Below, in pieces: positions 12,264-19,099 of a stretch of DNA of 64,000 bases. How positions within the stretch are numbered: position 1 is the stretch's first letter; every line of letters begins with the position of its first letter. The stretch lies in assembly GCF_021730395.1 (NCBI RefSeq), contig NC_069362.1:67845501-67909500 (forward strand), in the 5' to 3' direction. The notes under the pieces were generated by a model. The model saw only the letters and a list, made by a program, of their open reading frames with translations, did no database searches and had not been told where the DNA came from. The stretch is from Mercenaria mercenaria. Its lineage: Eukaryota; Mollusca; Bivalvia; Venerida; Veneridae. The position numbers were made by a program, and so were the translations under genes.

Positions 12264-12410
12264 TAAAAAAAAAACCCACACAACATTCAATGCATGAAAT
12301 TGTAGTATTTGTTTAAAATTTAGCAAAGAGCAGTTTTATATTTTATATTTACCACGACAGACTGGCACAGTCCAGAAGCACGATATACACAATACACCAA
12401 AAAACAACAT
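1929..12410 (-). CDS. Gene A: secreted two-Ig-domain protein (7 exons)
   Basis: Exons from 5' to 3' on the minus strand: 12353-12410, 10177-10271, 9562-9787, 8474-8773, 6563-6642, 2298-2338, 1929-2091. Every junction has GT/AG and matching phase (1,0,1,1,0,2); they total 963 bases, 320 residues plus stop. The protein has a signal peptide (1-19), an Ig domain (C42, W54, DAGKYTC ending at C102), a second Ig domain (C146, W160, DDAGIYVC ending at C210), a Ser/Thr/Pro linker (227-253) and a charged helical tail (254-320). No transmembrane exon was seen, so a secreted product is inferred; one could hide in the 4-kb transposon-filled intron 2339-6562. The two tail exons could instead belong to another gene. 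Function is unknown; recognition or adhesion is the usual role of such Ig proteins. Confidence 0.75.
2298..2338 (-). CDS. Gene A exon 6: small tail exon
   Basis: Acceptor cctatttcag, 41 bases encoding GNTENENANDTLS plus two bases, then donor gtaaaa in phase 2, which fits the next exon exactly (AG|T, Ser). Acidic and Asn-rich. Very short, so support rests on splice sites and phase. Confidence 0.6.
2540..3130. repeat. Interspersed bivalve-type repeat with tgaccttgacc units
   Basis: Two to three imperfect units of a sequence containing 'ttctcaagttatcatccggaa' and 'tgaccttgacc', ending in a gactgaccgaccgac run and 'aaacttcgttttgtgggggcat'. Related elements with the same plan lie at 11165-12055 and 26950-27645. 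No coding capacity. Confidence 0.6.
3131..3826. other. Intronic stretch of gene A, nothing recognised
   Basis: AT-rich non-coding sequence between the repeat at 2540-3130 and the Harbinger element. Searched by eye on the minus strand for a hydrophobic exon with acceptor and donor that could give gene A a membrane anchor; none seen. Confidence 0.4.
4413..4560. repeat. Perfect-arm palindrome inside Harbinger element
   Basis: Two arms of about 60 bases (ataatgcatcagaattcctg ... and its inverse) around a loop near 4470-4490. Because one arm repeats transposon sequence, it probably arose by an inverted duplication within the element. Could extrude as a cruciform. Confidence 0.8.
4670..4906. mobile_element. 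237-bp palindromic MITE, copy 1
   Basis: Starts TGAGCCGTGCCATGGGAAAA and ends with its inverse; nearly the whole length folds into a hairpin, with a gcgcatccgcgcagtctggt arm. Flanked by TG on both sides (2-bp duplication). The family occurs four times in the window, all 237 bp. Confidence 0.9.
4939..5560 (-). pseudogene. Harbinger DDE nuclease remnant
   Basis: The longest open piece (5439 down to 4939) contains FWYRGSLYAGLKLAASLRHL, a helical middle and CVAAIDGKHIAI, the first catalytic Asp region of Harbinger nucleases, followed by HNHKSFFS. Upstream in other frames are QELNSHQFIRG and RPWLHPEIRRQ, the usual N-terminal part, interrupted by a TGA and frame changes. Downstream the frame changes again: the family's AIVDSDYK motif is legible in another frame and ends at a GTGAGT donor, but no second exon with the remaining catalytic residues follows. 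Non-autonomous. Confidence 0.8.
6184..6600 (-). repeat. 48-bp repeat made of exon end plus splice donor
   Basis: Nine copies of ttgccatttagc and eight of the cttacctggttcgg segment at about 48-bp spacing. On the minus strand each unit reads VSETSQLNGNSGKPNQ if not spliced, and each contains a donor (CAG/gtaagt or close). A one-base deletion near 6262 and a TAG at 6401-6403 limit in-frame read-through to three units. See exon 5 of gene A. Confidence 0.85.
6563..6642 (-). CDS. Gene A exon 5: Ser/Thr/Pro linker with repeated donors
   Basis: Acceptor attttcag, then 80 bases encoding KSTPVATTSIPAATTQLNGN and SDKPNQ, ending with CAG/gtaaga in phase 0. Rich in Thr, Ser and Pro, so likely an O-glycosylated stalk. 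The 3' end of this exon together with its donor is tandemly repeated downstream in 48-bp units. Donors at 6515, 6467 and 6419 (last exon base) would add one, two or three 16-residue units in frame; the next unit has an in-frame TAG at 6401-6403. The exon is missing from gene B through a deletion. Confidence 0.65.
6661..7670. other. Intron of gene A, with an interspersed element at its start
   Basis: Non-coding. Around 6797 begins a 'caagaggccaaatgagcctaa' element related to those at 38706 and 43754. From 7085 the sequence is collinear with copy B at 18312 onward. Confidence 0.5.
7671..7907. mobile_element. 237-bp palindromic MITE, copy 2
   Basis: Same family as 4670-4906, slightly diverged at the left end (TAAGCCGCGCC). 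Left flank TA. Lies in the intron between exons 4 and 5 of gene A and is absent at the matching place in copy B, where the flank is rearranged. Confidence 0.88.
8474..8773 (-). CDS. Gene A exon 4: complete Ig2 domain
   Basis: Acceptor gtttcag, 300 bases with phase 1 at both ends, a cassette exon pattern typical of extracellular Ig modules. Encodes NINLTCKTGG (first Cys), VDWFFNG (core Trp), NLEISNSRMDDAGIYVC (second Cys) and a final KVQVLR strand, then donor gtaagt. Unlike Ig1, this domain has no internal intron, so the two Ig domains have separate histories. Confidence 0.87.
8925..9055. repeat. Foldback palindrome in gene A intron
   Basis: Arms tatcgggaaatatgcatgag ... and its inverse ending gcatattccccgatgcaaag, with a short loop gacttta between gcgc sequences. 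Absent from the paralogous intron of copy B, so inserted after duplication or lost there. Confidence 0.75.
9562..9787 (-). CDS. Gene A exon 3: second half of Ig1
   Basis: Acceptor attcag, 226 bases. Encodes VGWRK (core Trp), a V/I-set-like middle, the F-strand motif NSDAGKYTC and a G strand KIVTLEVTEVT, then phase-1 donor gtaaaa. The gene B copy lacks three codons near the 3' end (one VTE-type repeat) but is otherwise intact. Confidence 0.87.
10177..10271 (-). CDS. Gene A exon 2: first half of Ig1
   Basis: Acceptor ttgtag, then 95 bases encoding ALESTVEQEHISVKEGQTAV and the B-strand LPC cysteine (C42), then donor gtaatg in phase 0. The exon ends between the first Cys and the core Trp of the Ig fold, the same place as in genes B and DC. 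Confidence 0.85.
10290..11160. other. Large first intron region of gene A
   Basis: AT-rich, with poly-A/T tracts. Collinear with copy B at 26110-26940. No extra exon recognised. Confidence 0.5.
11165..12055. repeat. Interspersed repeat shared by both copies
   Basis: Units with 'gaacttgacctttgacctac' and 'gtcatttgctttataagccc', ending in a gacggaccgaccgac run and ccctacttcttcgaaggaag. Present at the same relative place in copy B (26950-27645), so it predates the segmental duplication. Interrupted in copy A by the LINE tail at 11323-11636. Confidence 0.7.
11323..11636 (-). mobile_element. LINE 3'-end fragment with (ATT)n tail
   Basis: Read on the minus strand the segment ends with ctataaataaagatgttatt and an ATT microsatellite, the 3' end style of CR1/L2-type LINEs. 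Copy B has the unbroken flanking sequence at about 27100, so this 5'-truncated piece inserted after the duplication. Confidence 0.65.
12353..12410 (-). CDS. Gene A exon 1: signal peptide
   Basis: ATG followed by a hydrophobic stretch, MLFFGVLCISCFWTVPVCR, then a split Gly codon and donor gtaaat (phase 1). The copy in gene B at 27909-27966 keeps the same length and is also hydrophobic, which supports coding selection at least until the duplication. Start chosen because the hydrophobic core begins immediately after it. Confidence 0.8.
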
Positions 12411-12419
12411 ATCCAACTG

Positions 12420-14005
12420 TAAAAATCCTCTATATTGCTAAAGCTATACCACCAAGTGCTAGTCAAAATATTTCCACTGTCAGATTGTTTAATATTTGTG
12501 ACGGCGAGTGGAGATATTGCCCATATGAAAAATTATCTTAATATTTCCTGGGATCGCGACTACACTAACTGTGTGTGTGTGATGAGAGAATGTTACAGGG
12601 ATTTTGTGCACGCAGAATGAGAGGTACTGTTTACCACTTGAGACACAGCTGATACATGTACATACTTTAGTTATGTCACCGATGCTTTTGTACTTTCAAT
12701 AATGGAACGGTCTATTTAGGTCAATACAATTTATTTGGGATTATGATTAATTTTAGCAACACAAACATGCATCGCCTTAATAACCGTGATAGTAAATGTA
12801 AATACAAGTAATGATATATTTGCATTTCTATGTCCGACAAAGTCGCTATATTTAGTTTTAAAAATTCATTCCATAAATTTTCGTTTTTAAAGGGTCGTCT
12901 TGTGTTCATCTGAATGAACGTTTTGATCATTTATCTTCTATGACAACCTTGTTTTGAGACAAAAATCAAACAAGGCGTTGGTGGGGATTTAATATATGGA
13001 AAATGTTGGATTGCAGTATAAATAAAAATGTATAATAAGGTTATTCTTTCATATTGTGGATGTTTTCTCGCAATGTCCTCTTTAACCATGTGAAGTTACA
13101 ATAAAATCACTATAACTGTCAGTCTTCCGTGCGTTGTTTGCATAACAAATGCATTACCTCTTGCCAAAACTATGACGCTTTACCAAACAGTTTGAATATT
13201 CCTGTGCAATTTAAAATTTAGGCTGTATTTCTGAGACTTTTCGGTCGATATACCAGGGAAAAGTCTGTTTGATTCAAAGTATTATCAAACACTTGCATTT
13301 ATTACTATCATTCCAAGTTTACGGAGATAGCCGAGCTCACCGCAACCATAAACTACACGATACATAAATATTTACACAAATTCGGAGTCCCAAGATTCGT
13401 GTTTTATAAACCAATCTCTCCAATATGTTCAAAAACCTGTCCGCCATTACTCGATTAGACAGATGGCTCCCACGCTGGTTCCTTTACTTTAGTTAGGCCT
13501 ATAAGAAAAACTGGTTTTCTGTAATAGTCCCAATTTCATTTGTATAGTACCAGTAACATATCTGCATAAAAATACCAAGTTTCAGCTTGATCAAATCAGT
13601 TTTCAAGGTTTTATGGCATTTTCAGTAGCGCGTGTCTCTGTGCCAATTTTCCTTCAAAATTGATGTCGCGACATAATTTTTAACCAGTTCTTCTAGTCTG
13701 AGCTGACTTTTGCCCTATTTTAGAAATTTTCACAATGATTTGCAAGCAAATTACAAACTAAGACTTTGAAATATACCAGATGTCCCCACTGAAAGCAATA
13801 AATAGGCAAAATTTATTGTGTAAATGTGCATTTTTAAAACAAAATACACTCAAAACAGTGAAAATGTGATTTTTATTTTGCTTTTTATCAATTTTTATTG
13901 CAAATTTCAATGAACTGTTCATTTTTTTTACAATATTTGACTAAACTAGTCCATTTATGTCAATATCTGGACAAATCTCAATTTTTGCCCACATTTTCTT
14001 AATTT
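12420..14005. other. Region upstream of gene A exon 1
   Basis: Probable promoter and 5' flank. Collinear with copy B up to about 13430 (29105 in B), which gives a ~1-kb block of shared upstream sequence. 13440-14000 has no counterpart in B. No clear core promoter element. Confidence 0.4.
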
Positions 14006-14009
14006 TTTT

Positions 14010-14507
14010 TTGAAATGTAACGAAAGTTTTTTTGTGGAACAGTATAATAATTTCAGCCAATTAAAAGTTATGTATTCATTTCTGTCCAGTCCAGCTGTTT
14101 TGATTGGTTGGAGCATTATAAAGTTGCAACTTTTATTTGTTATTTGTTATTATATAGGTCAAAGTTGGCTTAGTCAACTAGACCGAAAAATTTCAACACT
14201 CAATGCTTACGTGGATTTCAGGAAAAGCTACGACTATAAGCTTAGCGATATGGGAGCTGATAGAAAATTGTTTAAATGGATAATTGTACATCAGCCTATG
14301 TCAACTCCAGTTTCTTTTGTAAATGATCATGCTTTGCAACTACAAGCATCTGGGCTTGGTATCGATATAGATAATAATGATATGCATTTTAATTTACACT
14401 GCGATATTGTGCTTCTGTTTGAAAACAAGACCGATTCACAATCTATGTTCATACCTTGCATCGATGGTGGCAAAGAAACTAACGCATTTTGGACAATAAA
14501 ATGTTAG
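14010..14507 (+). CDS. Uncertain open frame of 165 codons
   Basis: An uninterrupted plus-strand frame ending in FIPCIDGGKETNAFWTIKC. It includes one hydrophobic stretch (around residues 30-50) and no family I recognise. The paralogous sequence at 29190-29620 in copy B aligns well but contains several stops and indels in this frame. That is what chance coding in decaying sequence would look like, or a gene alive only in A. No splice or polyadenylation context supports it. Probably not a gene. Confidence 0.2.
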   Translation: MKCNESFFVEQYNNFSQLKVMYSFLSSPAVLIGWSIIKLQLLFVICYYIGQSWLSQLDRKISTLNAYVDFRKSYDYKLSDMGADRKLFKWIIVHQPMSTPVSFVNDHALQLQASGLGIDIDNNDMHFNLHCDIVLLFENKTDSQSMFIPCIDGGKETNAFWTIKC

Positions 14508-14509
14508 TA

Positions 14510-15920
14510 GTACTTAATGGTGAAACAAATTTAGAAAAAGTAGGTAGATCTAGTTATGTTTATTTAGGTTTACTGTTAGAAAAGATTCTTAATTAAACAG
14601 TCACACTGGTTAGAAAGACTTGCAAGCAAAGTTCTTGGTTTGTTAACGTATTGGTGAAATGCCGTACAATGAGATGAGTTCACTGCGTTGTTTTTCTCAA
14701 TGGTGCGGTAAGTCATTTCATACGGAACAGCCATTTGAGGTACACAGAAATTTCTGACTGAATAGTGATAATAAACAGTATAAAGCTATTGTAAGTTTCT
14801 TAAGATATATTGATTCTATTGTATGCACATTATAGACTGATGTTTGTAAATAACTGACACTCGACAACTAATATGTTACTATGAACGTAAAATCATAGTT
14901 TGTTAGTTTCTTGTTATATCAAATCTTCTATAATTGTTTTCAAATATATTTGTCAAACATATGAATATTTGGTTAACTTAGCAAATTTATCAATGAGTCA
15001 ATTGTTTTTATTACCTCAATTTATAGCTCTTTCTGTATAATATCATGTGCACTACTGAAACTATTGCTTTTCTTACCATACAGTTATATATTCTCTACCT
15101 GTACATCCGCTTTATTTATTTTTAAAATATAACAACTCGGAGTTCGAGTACTTGAATACCTCGCGACACTTAAAGACTGGTGTTGTGATTGTTAATAAAA
15201 TATCAATATATGAAGATCATTTGGAAGCAAAGAATGCAACTAAGGAAAAATAATAAGACTTGATTATGATGTGTTTGGCAGTGTGTGCTTGTAATCCACA
15301 GACATAGCTGGTGAAAATACAGATATCACTGAATTTAAATGGAATGTACTTACACATGACTATAATAAAAATACGAAATAACGTTAAAACCATGAAATGC
15401 ACATAACTGCACCTCACATGTTGTGTAGGAAAAAATAAAGGCCGTCGTAATGTTTAACCCTAGCTGCTTTATATGGCAGGTTGCGGCATTTTGAGTAGAT
15501 TTAACAGACAGTAATTATAATCTAGATGAAGTAAAACGCAAATCGCTGACCTCGAGACTGAACTATAACGAAAAGATACTCGAAACAAATCTTGGAGCCG
15601 TAACTTTTGTCGGCTGGACACCCATTTACACAGTATTAATCATTAAATGGTATTTGTTACTTTTGAAAATACTGACTACCATTAATCTGTTGAACTTTGG
15701 TTTGTGTAGACTACACTTGCACTCCATGTATTACTAAAATGGCATTTATACGAAATTGATAAAATTAGCAACCTAAACGTTAAATGGAAAACATTCCGTC
15801 GAAAGTACTGTTATTACAATTATAGCGTTTGCTAATATAAAATAATAACGACCATTACACTGTCATATACAACATTCATATACATCTAACGACAAATTAC
15901 TACCATTGAAAGAGAATTAA
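14510..15920. other. End of duplicated block A, non-coding
   Basis: 14590-15060 matches 31520-31960 of copy B and a short match near 15280-15330 (ccacagacatagctgg) matches about 32015-32050. Beyond this the two copies diverge. No gene seen. Confidence 0.5.
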
Positions 15921-15989
15921 ACTACCAGTGTTCACTGGCGTAGGAGAGATTGGGGCACTGGGCAAGCTGGAGGGGGTGCAGACAAACCA

Positions 15990-16320
15990 AACAACCAAAC
16001 CCGTAGAGGGCAGCAGGGATGACCAGGTGAGGGTACAAAACTTCACATTTTGATTATAAATATTGATGGAAAATTAAAAAAAAATAATCGGGTTGGTAGG
16101 CATGACTGGGTGGAGGAGTGAGGTGGGGGAACGGTAGAATTTTGCATGTTGATAAATATTCGTGGAAGGTTTGAAAAAAAAATTAAAAAACGGAATGAAA
16201 AAAAAATTGTTTGGGAGGGGGGGGGGGAGGGATGGATTTGACCAAGGCAAGGTGGTGACCAGGTGTGGATACACAACTTCACATGTTTATAATAAATGTT
16301 CATGGAAAAGAATGAAAGAA
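15990..16320. repeat. Imperfect ~115-bp tandem repeat with G-rich runs
   Basis: Three loose units share 'accaggtg...acaacttcacat' and 'aaatattcgtggaa' segments with A-rich and G-rich tracts (a run of ten G near 16217). Apparent minus-strand Pro/Phe-rich frames here are products of these tracts. Confidence 0.5.
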
Positions 16321-16339
16321 GTTTAATGAAATTCTACCA

Positions 16340-17066
16340 ATTGGTTGGTTTGTTATGTACAAATCTGTGGATTTTTAAACAATTAAAGGGCAATAACTCT
16401 AAAGTTAGTAAAGAGATCCGGACGAAACTATGTGTGTTCAACTACATTTTGGTGATCTAAATTCAGTTTATGTTTCATAGTTCTAGGTCAAATACATCAC
16501 AAGTTATGAAGCAGAAATTGCCGTATTTATAGTACCCTATATAGTTAACACAAGAAAATTCTAAGGGCCATAACTCTGGTGTTACTTGGGCAATCTGACT
16601 GAAACTTGACGGGCCGCATAACCTCATAGTGTTGAACATGTTTATGAAGTTTTATTTAAATATTCCCAACCACTTCGTAGATATGGCTACGGACGTGTAA
16701 TTTTCTTTAAATCAAGGGCAATAACTCTAAGGAAAATTGACCATAAAAAACATGACGGGCATCATCGAAGTATATTGGTTCATATTTATTTCAAGTTTCA
16801 TGAAATTCTACCAGCTTGTTCCTGAGAAATGACTGCAGACGTGGATTTTGCATTAAATCAAGGACAATAACTCTAATGGACATTGACCAATCAAAAAAAA
16901 AACTTGACGGGCATCATCGGAGTATGTTGGTTCATGTTTATTTCAAGTTTTATGAAATTCTACCTGCTAGTTACTGAGAAATGGCTGCGGACGGACGGAC
17001 GGACGGACGCACGGACGGACAACGCCATTTCAATACCCCTTCCCGATTTCACCGGCGGGGGATAAT
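16340..17066. repeat. Interspersed 'caagggcaataactctaa' repeat
   Basis: Three to four diverged internal units, each with a gggcaataactctaa core and 'aagttt(c/t)atgaaattctacc', ending in a GGAC microsatellite (16987-17022) and ccgatttcaccggcggggga. It directly abuts the fucosyltransferase fragment. Confidence 0.65.
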
Positions 17067-17414
17067 GAAAAATATTGGGAAAGTTTACGTAGAGGTCAAA
17101 TACCCATAGTGAACTGGAGGAATATAAACACTGACAATATTATACCAAACTCGTACATTAACCTTTATGACTTCAAAGATATTAAATCGCTGTCCAAGTA
17201 CATACATACTGCAAGAAATAACGAAACTTTATACAACAGTTATTTTGGCTGGAAAACGAAATATGATTTTAGAGAACATTGTGTAACATGCGCGATTTGT
17301 CATGCACTAAATGACAGAACCACTAAGGCACAGGTATACCATTACCTTGACGGATGGGTCAGAGACGATTCTTGCCCAAAAATACAAAAATCGGTAAAAT
17401 TGGTTAAAGGGTAA
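17067..17414 (+). pseudogene. Orphan 3' end of alpha-1,3-fucosyltransferase (GT10)
   Basis: Open for 115 codons to a TAA. It begins with EKYWESLRRGQIPIVNWRN, the acceptor-side motif of GT10 fucosyltransferases, continues with SYINLYDFKDIKSLSKYI, then NETLYNSYFGWKTKY and the Cys-containing tail CVTCAICHALNDRT. Family members transfer fucose from GDP-fucose to N-acetylglucosamine in the Golgi. The donor-binding part and membrane anchor are absent: sequence 5' of the first Glu is an interspersed repeat ending gggggataat, with no splice acceptor. So it is a truncated remnant, or an exon whose 5' part was replaced by the repeat. The open frame suggests the loss is not old. Confidence 0.75.
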
Positions 17415-17453
17415 GGAATGCCTGACAACAAGTTATTTAACATGAAAGCCAGC

Positions 17454-17780
17454 CTAAGACTTAACACAGGGTAGGAAGGAAACAATCAGACACAAAATAG
17501 GATAGGACAGGAGACCTGGCGGCGTAACACAGGATAGAACAGGAAACAATAAGACGCAACACTGGAGACGACAGGAAGCCATGGGAATAACACAGGATAG
17601 GACAGGAAACAATCCGACGCAATACAGGACATGACAGGAAACAAGACAGGTATGAAACATGTGGCTGTAACAACCGATGGGGCAGGAAACAAAGGGACAG
17701 GAAAGAAGTAAACGTAACATTAGATAGAAAAGGAAACAGATAGATGTAACAACCGATAGAATAGGAAACAAGATCATATT
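17454..17780. repeat. 32-bp minisatellite, copy B
   Basis: Same core as 1060-1640 (gataggacaggaaac...), fewer and more diverged units. Marks the proximal edge of the second duplicated block. Confidence 0.8.
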
Positions 17781-18086
17781 GTAAATACGTAATCTGTATA
17801 TAGCGTATAGTTACGAGTATAAACGGAACTTGGTACATAATACTGAACTCATACGTATGTTGTAAGTCTTTAACATTTCAAATAAAAACAAGATACAATT
17901 TGATTACAAATTGATATATAGTGGCATTTATTGTGCTGATCTGATGATTGCACAGTGCATTTGACTGTAACCATCTAACATACCGTACGTTTAGAAATCT
18001 TGAAGTATTTGGCAAACATGAAAATTGGCAGAGAAAAACACTGATGTTGTCAATTTTATTCAAAGAATAATGAACATATATAGCTT

Positions 18087-18246
18087 TTATTGTGTGTCTT
18101 CCTTCTCTCGTTGTTGAAGAAACCTAATCATCATGTAGAATTCTTTCTCGGTATCCATCATTTGTGGTCTTTTCCTGTCCATCAAGATCTGTTCTCTTTA
18201 GAACTCCAGTTGTGTCGCCCACATCAACTCTTCTCATTTATCCTTA
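18087..18246 (-). pseudogene. Gene B terminal exon, broken
   Basis: Aligns with 1929-2091. Acceptor tgcag and final TAA are kept, but an early TGA and a TAA replacing the Arg codon after EFY interrupt it; three bases are missing near the 3' end. Confidence 0.85.
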
Positions 18247-18311
18247 CTGCAAGTAGTAGATATAGTTTAAGGTAATTGTATAATTGATAGTTGGTGTGCT
18301 TTGAGTACAAA

Positions 18312-18869
18312 TGACTTACATTTGTTCTGTTCTTTTGAACAGGCTGGTAGAGGTCTTCTTGCATTTCTCTGTTGTTTATCAAACATAATATCTTAGTAAA
18401 TATTCACAAGTTTGAAGCTTCAACAAATTGTCAGTTTCTTTGATGCTATTAAGGGTGGGGGCACTCTTTTCTAAAGACCATCTAACCAGCAGGAAATACA
18501 ATGTATATCTTTGCTTCTAAACACTGTAGAAAAATGAAAAAAAAAATGTCTATTTAGCATGAATGTATCGCAGTTTAGATGATTGTCTATGAATATCTGT
18601 GATTAATATAAGTACACGTACTGCTTTATTAAAACTGCTACTTCTGTAAATATGTAAATTATTAAAGACATAAAACTGTTATAAAACCTAATCAGTCTTG
18701 GATATTTTGAAATATATAATGCAACGCACAAGATTATAGAACATTTACTTATTCTTGACATGATAATACAACAATATCCCCTTCAAATAAAGAATTAAAA
18801 TGTCATAATCGTCTTAAACCGTACTTGACCAGTTAGTTTGGTTCCATTGCATTTCATTAGAAAGGAATT

Positions 18870-18870
<1 letters not shown>
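18312..18870. other. Intron of gene B matching gene A 7085-7640
   Basis: Non-coding, collinear with copy A. Ends at a long poly-A run (18870-18903). Confidence 0.6.
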
Positions 18871-18906
<36 letters not shown>

Positions 18907-19099
18907 GGAAGTTCATATGCGTGATACATTACACATAATTGTGCAATGCATTTTCATAAAATATTTTTATGAATATTTTTTTTTTATATTATTTTCATAA
19001 AATATTTTTAAAGATATATTCTATATTATTTTTTATAAAATAAAATAAATATGTTTTAGTATTTCACATTGATTGTATATCTTAAAACACTAACTAGTG

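Noticed and set aside
16043-16303. Minus-strand Pro/Phe-rich frames
   Set aside because: Produced by G-rich and A-rich tracts of a tandem repeat; no start context or homologous domain.
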